This document shows positions 54,862-63,043 of a stretch of 64,000 nucleotides of DNA, one piece after another. Each line of letters starts with the position of its first letter. Within the stretch, counting starts at the first letter, position 1. This stretch comes from Comamonas odontotermitis (GTDB lineage Bacteria > Pseudomonadota > Gammaproteobacteria > Burkholderiales > Burkholderiaceae_C), in NCBI RefSeq assembly GCF_020080045.1, contig NZ_CP083451.1, positions 4,017,001 through 4,081,000 of the forward strand, in the 5' to 3' direction. The notes beneath the pieces were generated by a model. It ran no database searches. It was not told where the DNA came from and worked only from the letters and a program-made list of their open reading frames with translations. Position numbers and translations under genes: made by a program.

Positions 54862-55713
54862 CTATGGCGCCAGCGTTGTCTCGCCTGGCAGCAAGGCGTT
54901 GGCAGCAATGGTGGGCTGTTCGCGCAGTTTTTCGTACAGCGGGGCAAAATCGGTCGCCGCGAAATCCAGCAGTTGCTGCATCGAATCGATGACGAAATAG
55001 GTCTGCTGGAAGGTGTCGATCTTGTAGCGTGTGCGCATGGCGCGCTCCAGCTGCAGCGGCAGACGATGCGGCTCGGGGCTGGTCACGCTGTAGGCCAGCT
55101 CGCCCGAAGAGCTGAGAATGCCCGCACCGTAGGCCCGGACGCCACCTGCCTCGCGGATCAGGCCGAACTCGATGGTGTACCAGTACACACGCGAGAGCAG
55201 CTCGCAAGCGCCCAGCTCCGAGGCGCGCAAGCCCCCTTGCCCATAGGCCTGGATGAAGTCGGCAATCACCGGGTTGAACAGCAGCGGCACATGGCCGAAC
55301 AGGTCGTGAAAGATATCGGGCTCGACCACGTAGTCGAACTCTTCAGGCTTGCGAATCCAGTCGGTCACGGGAAACTGGCGGTTGGCCAGCAGGCTGAAAA
55401 AGGGCACTTCCGGAATCAGACCGGGCACGGCCACAATCTCCCACCCCGTGGCAGGCTTGAGGCGTGCATTGATGTCCTCAAAGCGCGGAATGCGGTCTTC
55501 GGCGCCGAGCGATGGCAAGGCATCGATGAACGCCTGACTGGCCAGCCCGGGCAACAGTGCCTTCTGGCGCGCATAGAGACGGCGGTAGGTATCGTGGTCC
55601 GCCTCCGTATAGGCCGCGTAATCCTGCGCGCAGGTGTAGTCGCTGCTTGCGCGGCTGTAGTCGCCGCGCGGCGGGCGGTCGGATTGACCATAGACCACAG
55701 GTGCTTGTCCCAT
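54862..55713 (-). CDS. phhA: phenylalanine 4-monooxygenase
   Basis: 283 residues, normal bacterial size. Iron- and pterin-dependent; converts phenylalanine to tyrosine. Iron ligands are in FHDLFGHVPLL (two His) and WYTIEFGL (Glu), with the pterin-contact region VPGLIPEVPFF. The ATG at 55713 is preceded by AGGAGT. Works upstream of hppD in the same breakdown route, with a Bug receptor gene between them. No pterin dehydratase (phhB) is seen here. Confidence 0.94.
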   Translation of the reverse strand: MGQAPVVYGQSDRPPRGDYSRASSDYTCAQDYAAYTEADHDTYRRLYARQKALLPGLASQAFIDALPSLGAEDRIPRFEDINARLKPATGWEIVAVPGLIPEVPFFSLLANRQFPVTDWIRKPEEFDYVVEPDIFHDLFGHVPLLFNPVIADFIQAYGQGGLRASELGACELLSRVYWYTIEFGLIREAGGVRAYGAGILSSSGELAYSVTSPEPHRLPLQLERAMRTRYKIDTFQQTYFVIDSMQQLLDFAATDFAPLYEKLREQPTIAANALLPGETTLAP

Positions 55714-55767
55714 TGTGTACTCCTATCTCGTTATAGAAGACCACCAGCACCTGCGAACCGCAAGCGC

Positions 55768-56733
55768 TCAGTTGGCCTTGATCTTGATCGTATTAATCAA
55801 AAATTGAAACTTGCGGCCCTCCTGGCCGACAAAGTGCGACAACTCCTGCAAACGCATGTCTTCGGGCGCAATGCCCATCTTGCGATAGGCATCCTTGAAC
55901 TGAGGGTCGGCCAGCGCCGTCTGGAATGCATAGGCATAGCGCTGCGCATCCTTGTCGGGCAGGCTGGCCGGGGCAAATACGCCAAACCAGGTGGCCACAT
56001 CGAAACCAGGCATGGCCTCGTTCACGCTGGGCACCTTGGGCAAGGCCACATTGCGGTCCGGCGTGGTCACGGACAGGGCCACCAGCTCGCCACTGTTGAT
56101 CAGCGGAAGCGCGGAGGCGAGGTTGTCGAACACCATGTCCACCTCACCGCCCATCAGCGCCTTTTGCGCAGGCGCTGCGCCGGCATAGGGGTGGTTCTGC
56201 AGTTGCAGGTTGGCCAGCGACCTGAACATCTCGCTGGCGATATGACCAATGCTGCCGTTACCACCGGTACCCATCTTCAGCACCCCCGGATTGGCCTTGA
56301 TATAGGCCACTGCATCCGATGTGCTTTTGATCCCCAGTTGCGCCGCGCGTTCCTTCTTCATCACCAGGACGTTGGGCACGCGAGCGACCAGGATCAATGG
56401 CTTGAAATCCTTCTGCGCGTCATAGGCAGGGGGCGTTCCCAGGTAGGGCAGCACCGCGTGCGTCGCCACGGCGCCCATCACCACCAGATTTTCCTGGGGC
56501 TTGGCATGGGCGATCAGGGCCGCACCCGTGGCACCGCCTGCCCCAGGCTTGTTGGTGACGGTGATGCTGCCCAGCGCCTGCTTGGCGCCTTGGGCCAGCA
56601 TGTGGGCGGAGGTGTCCAGCGGACCGCCGGGCGGATAGGGCACGACGAAGGTCAATGGCTGGCTGGCATTCTGCGCCAGCGCACCAAAAACCGAACCACA
56701 CAGCAGCGCGGCGAATACAAAAGAGCGTTTCAC
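55768..56733 (-). CDS. Bug-family periplasmic receptor in the phenylalanine/tyrosine cluster
   Basis: 321 residues with a signal peptide ending ALAQ (~21). Bug pattern: PLTFVVPYPPGGPLDTSAHMLA, NKPGAGGATGAALIAHAKP and GEVDMVFDNLASALP. It is only about 33% like the other Bug protein (29590) by eye. It lies between phhA and hppD on the same strand and may bind an aromatic or dicarboxylic acid from this pathway; that is inference. Confidence 0.87.
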   Translation of the reverse strand: MKRSFVFAALLCGSVFGALAQNASQPLTFVVPYPPGGPLDTSAHMLAQGAKQALGSITVTNKPGAGGATGAALIAHAKPQENLVVMGAVATHAVLPYLGTPPAYDAQKDFKPLILVARVPNVLVMKKERAAQLGIKSTSDAVAYIKANPGVLKMGTGGNGSIGHIASEMFRSLANLQLQNHPYAGAAPAQKALMGGEVDMVFDNLASALPLINSGELVALSVTTPDRNVALPKVPSVNEAMPGFDVATWFGVFAPASLPDKDAQRYAYAFQTALADPQFKDAYRKMGIAPEDMRLQELSHFVGQEGRKFQFLINTIKIKAN

Positions 56734-56814
56734 AATGTTTCCAAGGTAACTATGTTGAGCGCTCCGGAGTATAGAGAGAGTGGCTACCGCCCGCCAGGAA
56801 TCCTTACAATAAAC

Positions 56815-57939
56815 TTACAAAACACCCCGGCGCATCTGGTCCAGTTCGATGCTTTCGAACAGCGCCTTGAAGTTGCCGTTGCCAAAGCCATCGTCGCCCT
56901 TGCGCTGGATGAACTCGAAGAAGATCGGGCCCAGCTGGTTTTCGCTGAAGATCTGCAGCAGCAGCTTGCGGCCCGCGCCGTCCACCAGAATCTTGCGCTT
57001 TTTCAGCTCCGCCACGTTCTCGCCGTGGTCGGGCAGGCGCTTGTCAATCAACTCATAGTAGGTATCGATGGTGTCCAGCAGGCGCACGCCTCCGGCGCGT
57101 AACTGGTCCACGGTGTCGTACAGGTTGTTCGAGCCCATGGCGATGTGCTGAATGCCTTCGCCGTTGTACATGTCCAGGTATTCCTGAATCTGGCCCGCCT
57201 TTTCCTTGCCCTCTTCATTGATCGGAATGCGGATCTTCCCGCAGGGGCTGGTCATGGCCTTGCTCTTGACGCCGGTGACCTGTCCTTCAATATCGAAGTA
57301 CTTGACCTCGCGGAAGTTGAACAGACGCTCGTAAAAATCCGCCCACTCGTCCATGCGGCCACGGTGCACGTTGTGCGTCAGGTGGTCGATATAGGTCAGG
57401 CCAAAACCCTTGGGGTTGAGCGCTTCTTCGGCGGTCACGCCAGGCAGCGGTTCAAAATCGACGTCGAAAAAGCCGATATTGCCGATATCACCCGGCTGCG
57501 CGCCGTTCTTGCCGCGCCAGCGGTCCACCAGATAGATCAGGCTGTCGCCAATGCCCTTGATCGCGGGAATGTTCAGCTCGCCAGGCCCCGCCTGGCCGGC
57601 ATAACCCCAGGCACCCAGGTTCTGCGCACGCTCGTAGGCCGCCTTGGCGTCCTGTACGCGGAACGCAATGGCGCACACACTGGGGCCATGCAGGCGGGCA
57701 AAGCGCTGGGCAAAGCTGTCGGGCTCGGCATTGATGATGAAGTTGATATCACCCTGGCGGTACAGGGTGACGTTCTTGTGGCGATGGCGTGCGACAGGCT
57801 TGAAACCCATGGATTCGAACACCTTGCCCATGGCCACCGGATCGGGTGCGGCGTATTCGATAAACTCGAAGCCATCGGTGCCCATGGGGTTGTCCCAGGT
57901 GGTGAATTCGATGGTCTGGTGGGGGGTAGCGGCTGTCAT
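56815..57939 (-). CDS. hppD: 4-hydroxyphenylpyruvate dioxygenase
   Basis: 374 residues from the ATG at 57939 (GGAGA 6 bases upstream); longer in-frame starts reach into the control region. It turns 4-hydroxyphenylpyruvate into homogentisate. The two-domain vicinal-oxygen-chelate fold shows iron ligands in [17 protein letters not shown] and FFEFIQRKG, the last also the substrate-side helix. Divergent from an Lrp-type gene 235 bases away, a usual regulator for this gene. Confidence 0.94.
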   Translation of the reverse strand: MTAATPHQTIEFTTWDNPMGTDGFEFIEYAAPDPVAMGKVFESMGFKPVARHRHKNVTLYRQGDINFIINAEPDSFAQRFARLHGPSVCAIAFRVQDAKAAYERAQNLGAWGYAGQAGPGELNIPAIKGIGDSLIYLVDRWRGKNGAQPGDIGNIGFFDVDFEPLPGVTAEEALNPKGFGLTYIDHLTHNVHRGRMDEWADFYERLFNFREVKYFDIEGQVTGVKSKAMTSPCGKIRIPINEEGKEKAGQIQEYLDMYNGEGIQHIAMGSNNLYDTVDQLRAGGVRLLDTIDTYYELIDKRLPDHGENVAELKKRKILVDGAGRKLLLQIFSENQLGPIFFEFIQRKGDDGFGNGNFKALFESIELDQMRRGVL

Positions 57940-58174
57940 CGCAGGTCTCCTGTGAATCGTCTTGAGGCGAGAGCGCGAGGGCGATCGCCCCGCGCGGAAA
58001 ACAATGCCACTGTACCGATTCTGACCCGCATGTTTTTGGCGATTTGAAGCATGAAAACTCTCTTTTATATTATTTATCTGCAATTTTCTTTAAATTCATG
58101 CAATAAAATTGCCTGAATTGAAGAACATTCGCTGTTGCAGTGCAATATCGCCGGTTTCCCATCCTGCCTTCGCC

Positions 58175-58678
58175 ATGAATTCCACACCCTACCCTCTGGA
58201 CAAACTGGACCGCGCCATCCTCCAGCGCCTGCAGCACAACGGCCGCGAAACCTATGACGTGATCGGCGAGCAGGTGGGTCTATCGTCCAGCGCCGTGCTG
58301 CGCCGCGTCAAACGACTGGAGGAAATGGGCGTGATCGAGCGCTATGTGGCCCTCGTCAAACCCGAGTCGGTAGGTTTGTCGATGACGGCCTACCTCAATG
58401 TTCGGCTGGAGAAATTCACCGAAGCGAGCAAGCGCAACCCGCTGGACCTGTTCCGCGCCAGCGTGCAGACCTGGCCCGAGGTGGTGGAATGCGTGGCCCT
58501 GACCGGTGACATGGACTACCTGCTGCGCGTGGTGGTGGCCGACATGGCCCACTACAGCCGCTTTGTGATGGACACCCTGCTGCGCCACCCTTCCGTGCAG
58601 GATTGCAAGACCAGCTTCGTGCTGGACCGCGTCAAGGTCACCACAGCCCTGCCCGTGCAGCCCGGCCTGTCGTCCTGA
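58175..58678 (+). CDS. Lrp/AsnC-family regulator
   Basis: 167 residues from ATG 58175. The helix-turn-helix spans residues ~8-55 (LDRAILQRLQHNGRETYDVIGEQVGLSSSAVLRRVKRLE) and the amino-acid-binding RAM domain follows (VVECVALTGDMDYLLRVV). It is divergent from hppD, so it probably senses an aromatic amino acid and controls hppD; target inferred. The intergenic 57940-58174 is AT-rich next to this gene and probably holds both promoters. Confidence 0.88.
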   Translation: MNSTPYPLDKLDRAILQRLQHNGRETYDVIGEQVGLSSSAVLRRVKRLEEMGVIERYVALVKPESVGLSMTAYLNVRLEKFTEASKRNPLDLFRASVQTWPEVVECVALTGDMDYLLRVVVADMAHYSRFVMDTLLRHPSVQDCKTSFVLDRVKVTTALPVQPGLSS

Positions 58679-58889
58679 GGGACTGTGCGCGCAGGCAAGT
58701 TGTTCCGGCGTTGCTTTCTCCCCCGCACTTTGTTTGAGCCAACGCAGTATTTGCCCTGTACCCTGACCTTTGTTGACAAGCCCTTTTTACAGCAGCAAAC
58801 GGCCGCAAAGCCGCGCCAGTGCTGGCTGCAATATCCTCTGTAAGCGGAGGGTAAGGTTTACACATGGTAGATGCTGCATTGCAGCATGA

Positions 58890-58918
58890 TTGATAATACA
58901 CGGGTTAACCCGTATATT
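58890..58918 (+). promoter_or_regulatory. promoter with an operator-like palindrome in the spacer
   Basis: TTGATA (58890-58895), 17-base spacer and TATATT (58913-58918) form a good sigma-70 promoter. The spacer contains the perfect 14-base palindrome ACGGGTTAACCCGT (58900-58913). Transcription would begin near 58925, at or very near the presumed start codon of the next gene. Confidence 0.6.
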
Positions 58919-58924
58919 TGCATC

Positions 58925-59680
58925 ATGATCACGACGAAAGAATGGTTCCCCTCATCCGTTGCCAACGGCATGATGGCTTTTTTCCCCTTCTTTGGCCGTA
59001 TGGGCAATGGCAACCAGCAGAACCCCGACGGCAGGAAGCGCAGCACTTCTTCCTCTATGGTTCCGATCCGCGCCCTCAGTGAACGCCATCGTCCTCGCAT
59101 CCTCGCCCACTTGCTGAGCCTGGACGAGCATGACCGCTATCTGCGCTTTGGATATGCCGCCAGCGACGCGCAGATCCAGCGCTACGTGGACAACCTGAAT
59201 TTCGAGCGCGACGAGATCTTCGGCGTGTACAACCGCAGCCTCAAGCTCATCGCCATGGCTCATGTGGCCTATGCGCCAGCGTCGTCCGACATGGAAAGCT
59301 GCGCAGAGTTTGGCGTGTCGGTGCTCAAGACCGGCCGAGGCAAGGGCCTGGGCAGCCGCCTGTTCGAGCGTGCGGCCATGGACGCGCGAACCAAGGGCGT
59401 GCACCTCCTGTTCATCCATGCACTGTCGGAAAACACCGCCATGCTCAAGATCGCCCGCAAGGCCGGAGCCACGGTGGAGCGCGACGGCTCCGAATCCGAG
59501 GCCTACCTCAAGCTGCCTCCCGCCCGCCTGGACACCCGCATGGCCGATCTCGTGGAAGACCAGATGGGCGAGATGGACTACCAGTTCAAGAAGCAGGCCC
59601 GCCAGTTCTGGGACTTTCTGGCCACCGTGCAAGAGGTACGCCGGGATGTGCAGGAAGGCCGTCACAAGTCGGGTCAGTAA
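58925..59680 (+). CDS. GNAT-family acetyltransferase
   Basis: About 251 residues from ATG 58925; 58871 is upstream of the promoter's -10 and 59057 (MVPIRAL) is a shorter choice. The GNAT core spans ~60-200 (RYLRFGYAASDAQI, FGVSVLKTGRGKGLGSRLFERAA with the acetyl-CoA loop GRGKGLG). The N-terminal ~45 residues are basic and Gly-rich. The C-terminal tail is charged and helical. If 58925 is right the message has almost no leader. Substrate unknown. Ends in a repeat-type terminator. Confidence 0.75.
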   Translation: MITTKEWFPSSVANGMMAFFPFFGRMGNGNQQNPDGRKRSTSSSMVPIRALSERHRPRILAHLLSLDEHDRYLRFGYAASDAQIQRYVDNLNFERDEIFGVYNRSLKLIAMAHVAYAPASSDMESCAEFGVSVLKTGRGKGLGSRLFERAAMDARTKGVHLLFIHALSENTAMLKIARKAGATVERDGSESEAYLKLPPARLDTRMADLVEDQMGEMDYQFKKQARQFWDFLATVQEVRRDVQEGRHKSGQ

Positions 59681-59697
59681 CCCGTTACTCCTGAAAC

Positions 59698-59741
59698 AAT
59701 AGCTGCTTGTGCCCGTCAGATGGGCGCAAGCAGCTATTTTT
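59698..59741 (+). terminator. terminator made of the dispersed repeat
   Basis: ATAGCTGCTTGTGCCC and GGGCGCAAGCAGCTAT pair around a short loop and are followed by TTTTTTA. An almost perfect copy of the family with a CTTG core in place of GCGC. Confidence 0.85.
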
Positions 59742-59999
59742 TATGGATATGGTACGGCACGGTCTTCCCTGCACTGGCAAAGGCCAATCACCAGTCGGCA
59801 AGTTCATCGTTTTCCCGAGTACCTGGCATTGTTCTCTTCTGAGAAACGCACAAAAGAAACATTTAGTTTCAAATAAATACAACTGCAAGGCCCGCTACTG
59901 CTGTCCATCTGACTACATTGTGGTTCCTCAATAGGTCTCATTACGCCAATTTATTGCGCTCACTAGGCCTATCACAAAGATAAATTACCAGGAGACAAC

Positions 60000-62534
60000 A
60001 TGGCGGTAGCCTATCCTTTCTCGCGCCCGCGCCATCAGCGGGCCCCTCAGTGGCATTCCATCCAGCGCGCCGTTCTGGTGGTGTTGGCTCCTGCGTGGGC
60101 CGCATCCGCGTCTGCGCAGGTCTATACCAACTACGACGGCAGCTCCAACACCGATCTGGCCGAAGCCGCCCAGACCTGGGCCGACCACGGCGAGTTCAAG
60201 GGCGATTGGGGCCTGGGCGCCATGAACGCGCAATTTGCCTACGCGCGTGGCTTCTCGGGCAAGGATGTGAAGGTGGGCTCGGTCGACTCCGGCCTGCGGC
60301 TCAACCACGTCAAGTTTGTCAACCGCGATCCCGTCGCCATCACGGTCTCGGGCACGTATCTGAACAGCGGCTATCTGGTGCCCCCCACCCGCAAAGGTGC
60401 CTGGAATGCAGGCGACGCTTTCAACGTGAATGGCGCCATCAACTACGACTTCACCAAGCCCTCAGCAGAGCGAGTCAACGACAACCACGGCAGCCATGTC
60501 TCGGGCACCATTGCTGCGGCCAAGACAGGTGATGCAACCAGCATGATGGGTGTGGCCTTCAACAGCAGGTACTACATCGCCAACACCAACGGGGCCGACG
60601 CCGCAATCTACGGCTCCAACATGGATTACAACTACTTCAAGGCTGCCTACGGCGACCTGATCGCACAAGGGGTACGTGTCACCAACAGCAGTTGGGGCAG
60701 CCCCGGCACCACCCGCGACACCTCGACGCTCACCAGCCTGGTGCGCAACTTTGGCAAGTATTTCCTGGCCACCCACGCCCGGCTGGAGCCCGATGCGAAG
60801 GACAAGACCTGGCTGGATGCGGTTGTTGACGTCACCCGCGGCACCGAGGCGCTGCAGGTGTTTGCAGCTGGCAATACCCAGTACCCCAATGTCAACCTGC
60901 GCTCGGCGGTACCGTTCTTCAAGTCCGACATCGAAGCCAACTGGATCGCGGTGCCAGCGCTGACCAACACCGCTCCGCTGACGCTTGCCTCGTTTTCGCA
61001 GCATTGCGGTCTGGCCAAATACTGGTGTGTCTCGGCGCCAGGGCATCTCATCAAAAGTCTCAGCGCAACGGCCAACGAAGCCACGCAAACCACCGCCTAT
61101 GTCAGCTCCAGCGGAACCTCCATGGCCGCGCCTCATGTGACCGGCGCGTTGGGCGTGCTGATGGAGCGTTACCCCACCCTCTCCAACCAGGCGGTGCGTA
61201 CCGTGCTGCTGACCACCTCGCGCCACCTGGGCGATGGCCCCGAAGATGTGCCCAATGCGCGCTTTGGCTGGGGTGTGCCGGATATGGACAAGGCCATGTC
61301 CGGCCCGAGCCAGTTGCTGGGCACCTTCGAGGCCCAGATTGCTGGCAGCGCCTCGGACGTATGGACCAACCCGATCACTGAGGCCGCTCTGAAGCAGCGC
61401 AGGGTGGACGACCAGCAGGAAATTGCCGAGTGGCCCACCAATCGCGACCTGCTGCAGAAAGAGAAATTCAATATTCCGGCCATCACGCCCGAAGTGTTGG
61501 CGGGCTATGAAAACGCACTGGTCAAGCTCAAGGCCATATTCGACCTGCCGACAACGCCAGCCTCTGCCGCCGACAATCTGCGCAACGAGTTGCTGGCCGA
61601 TGTGACCTACGGCAAACCGTTGCTGGCAGCACTGGAAGACCAGAACCTGTACCCCGACTGGCGTACCAATGCCACGTTCAAAACCACTTACGACAAATTT
61701 GTCAATGGCCGGGATCTTGCTGCCATGGCGGCCTATATCCAGGCCTATGCAGGGTACAACAACACCAGTGTGGATGCAGGCCTCGCCGCGTGGCAGGCGC
61801 GTATCGACCAGTTGGCCGCCAAGACCGATGCAGACTACGTGGGCACGCTGGTCAAGACCGGCACGGGCAACCTGACGCTGGCCGCCAATGCAACCCATAC
61901 CGGAGGCACCCGCATTGATGCGGGCAGCCTGCGCACCGGCGTGGAAACCGCACTGGCCACCAGCCAGATCATCATTGCGAGCGGTGCCACCCTCGACATC
62001 ACCGCAAGCGGCAACGCGAGTGCGGCAGGTATCCGCAATGGCGGCACCGTCAACCTGGCAGACGGCATTGCCGGCCAGACCTTGACCGTGAACGGCCCTT
62101 GGGTGGGACAGCAAGGCACCGTCAAGCTGGATCTGGCGCCTGCAGCCGCCGCCAAAAGCGCCACGGCCACCACCAAGGCCGCCGTCGTGCCGGATACGAT
62201 CGTGATCAATGGCGCGGTGAGCGGCCAGACCACGCTGAGCCTGTCCGGCCTGCAGAATATCGACCCAGCCACCCTCAACGGACTGCAGCTCATCAAGAGT
62301 ACGCAGCCTGTGCCCGCCAACAGCTTTGTGCTGTCCGCACCGCTGGTGATCAACGGCCAGACCTATACCCTGCAGTCCAGCCAGGACGGCGGGCTGATGC
62401 TGGCCCTGGTCACCACGCCACCGGCCACCGCCACTGCCGTGCCTTCGCTGGGCACCTGGGCGTTGGGTATGCTGTCGGCATTGCTGGCAGGGTTCGCTGC
62501 ACTGGGCGCACGCCGCCGCCGGGCCCAAGGCTGA
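60000..62534 (+). CDS. subtilisin-like surface protease with passenger-type domain and C-terminal sorting tail
   Basis: 844 residues, AGGAGA before the ATG. Long signal peptide ending ASAQ (~40). S8 catalytic triad Asp96 (GSVDSG), His163 (NDNHGSHVSG) and Ser374 (SSSGTSMAAPH). Residues ~630-690 contain the autotransporter repeat TGTGNLTLAANATHTGGTRI, and the next ~120 residues look like passenger beta-helix. There is no beta-barrel; instead the end is AVPSLGTWALGM, hydrophobic segment and ARRRRAQG, an IPTL-CTERM-like tail. Autotransporter subtilases normally have the barrel, so the anchoring route differs. The next gene is a small secreted protein in the same transcript. Confidence 0.85.
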   Translation: MAVAYPFSRPRHQRAPQWHSIQRAVLVVLAPAWAASASAQVYTNYDGSSNTDLAEAAQTWADHGEFKGDWGLGAMNAQFAYARGFSGKDVKVGSVDSGLRLNHVKFVNRDPVAITVSGTYLNSGYLVPPTRKGAWNAGDAFNVNGAINYDFTKPSAERVNDNHGSHVSGTIAAAKTGDATSMMGVAFNSRYYIANTNGADAAIYGSNMDYNYFKAAYGDLIAQGVRVTNSSWGSPGTTRDTSTLTSLVRNFGKYFLATHARLEPDAKDKTWLDAVVDVTRGTEALQVFAAGNTQYPNVNLRSAVPFFKSDIEANWIAVPALTNTAPLTLASFSQHCGLAKYWCVSAPGHLIKSLSATANEATQTTAYVSSSGTSMAAPHVTGALGVLMERYPTLSNQAVRTVLLTTSRHLGDGPEDVPNARFGWGVPDMDKAMSGPSQLLGTFEAQIAGSASDVWTNPITEAALKQRRVDDQQEIAEWPTNRDLLQKEKFNIPAITPEVLAGYENALVKLKAIFDLPTTPASAADNLRNELLADVTYGKPLLAALEDQNLYPDWRTNATFKTTYDKFVNGRDLAAMAAYIQAYAGYNNTSVDAGLAAWQARIDQLAAKTDADYVGTLVKTGTGNLTLAANATHTGGTRIDAGSLRTGVETALATSQIIIASGATLDITASGNASAAGIRNGGTVNLADGIAGQTLTVNGPWVGQQGTVKLDLAPAAAAKSATATTKAAVVPDTIVINGAVSGQTTLSLSGLQNIDPATLNGLQLIKSTQPVPANSFVLSAPLVINGQTYTLQSSQDGGLMLALVTTPPATATAVPSLGTWALGMLSALLAGFAALGARRRRAQG

Positions 62535-62586
62535 GAGGCGTCTTACCGCCCTATCCATTGAACATTGATTGATTCAGGAGACTTTG

Positions 62587-62934
62587 ATGCACATTCGCAC
62601 ATCCCTGGCCCTGGCGGCAACGCTGCTGGCATCCACGGTGACCCATGCCGAAGGCTTTACCGCCTATTTCGTACAGCGTATCAACAACGGACAGTTGTCC
62701 AAGCAAGTCACCTGTGAAGTGCTGTCCATGCCCAGCCCCACGGGCCTGCAGGGCGTCATCACCGCCAAGGCCCAGGCGGTGGATTTTGACGGCAAACCAC
62801 TGTCTTCGGCGCTGCTGCTGGGCGACGGATTCCCCGTGGGCGCCGATTGGGATGCGGCCAAAGGCTGCAAAAACAATGGCGTCCCCCAACCCGTACCCGC
62901 GCCGCTGAGCAAAATACCGGCCGCCACCAAGTAG
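62587..62934 (+). CDS. small secreted protein co-transcribed with the protease
   Basis: 115 residues from ATG 62587 (CAGGAG 8 bases upstream). Signal peptide ends THAE (~21). The mature part is about 95 residues with two cysteines (VTCEVL, KGCKNN) that could bridge, and a Pro-rich tail. No family recognised. It begins 52 bases after the protease stop with no terminator between, so a role as inhibitor, chaperone or accessory of the protease is possible but unproven. Confidence 0.65.
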   Translation: MHIRTSLALAATLLASTVTHAEGFTAYFVQRINNGQLSKQVTCEVLSMPSPTGLQGVITAKAQAVDFDGKPLSSALLLGDGFPVGADWDAAKGCKNNGVPQPVPAPLSKIPAATK

Positions 62935-62982
62935 CGCGAGTGCAGCGGCACCCGTGCCGCGTTGCCACTGCGCAAATAAAAA

Positions 62983-63025
62983 AGCTGCCAGCACCCTTCT
63001 CAAGGGCGCTGGCAGTTCTGTTTTT
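62983..63025. terminator. bidirectional terminator, dispersed-repeat type
   Basis: AGCTGCCAGC-ACCCTT and AAGGG-CGCTGGCAG pair, with an A run on the left and TTTTT on the right. It separates the protease operon from the facing sulfatase. Confidence 0.8.
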
Positions 63026-63043
63026 GCAGCACCAGCCGCTGTT

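Noticed and set aside
54778-57102. 774-codon open frame on the plus strand
   Set aside because: Runs opposite phhA, the Bug receptor and hppD, all of which have clear motifs on the minus strand.
60462-62558. 698-codon open frame on the minus strand
   Set aside because: It lies wholly opposite the subtilase gene, is His/Gln/Gly/Arg-rich, has no ribosome site or family motif, and is explained by GC-rich codon use.
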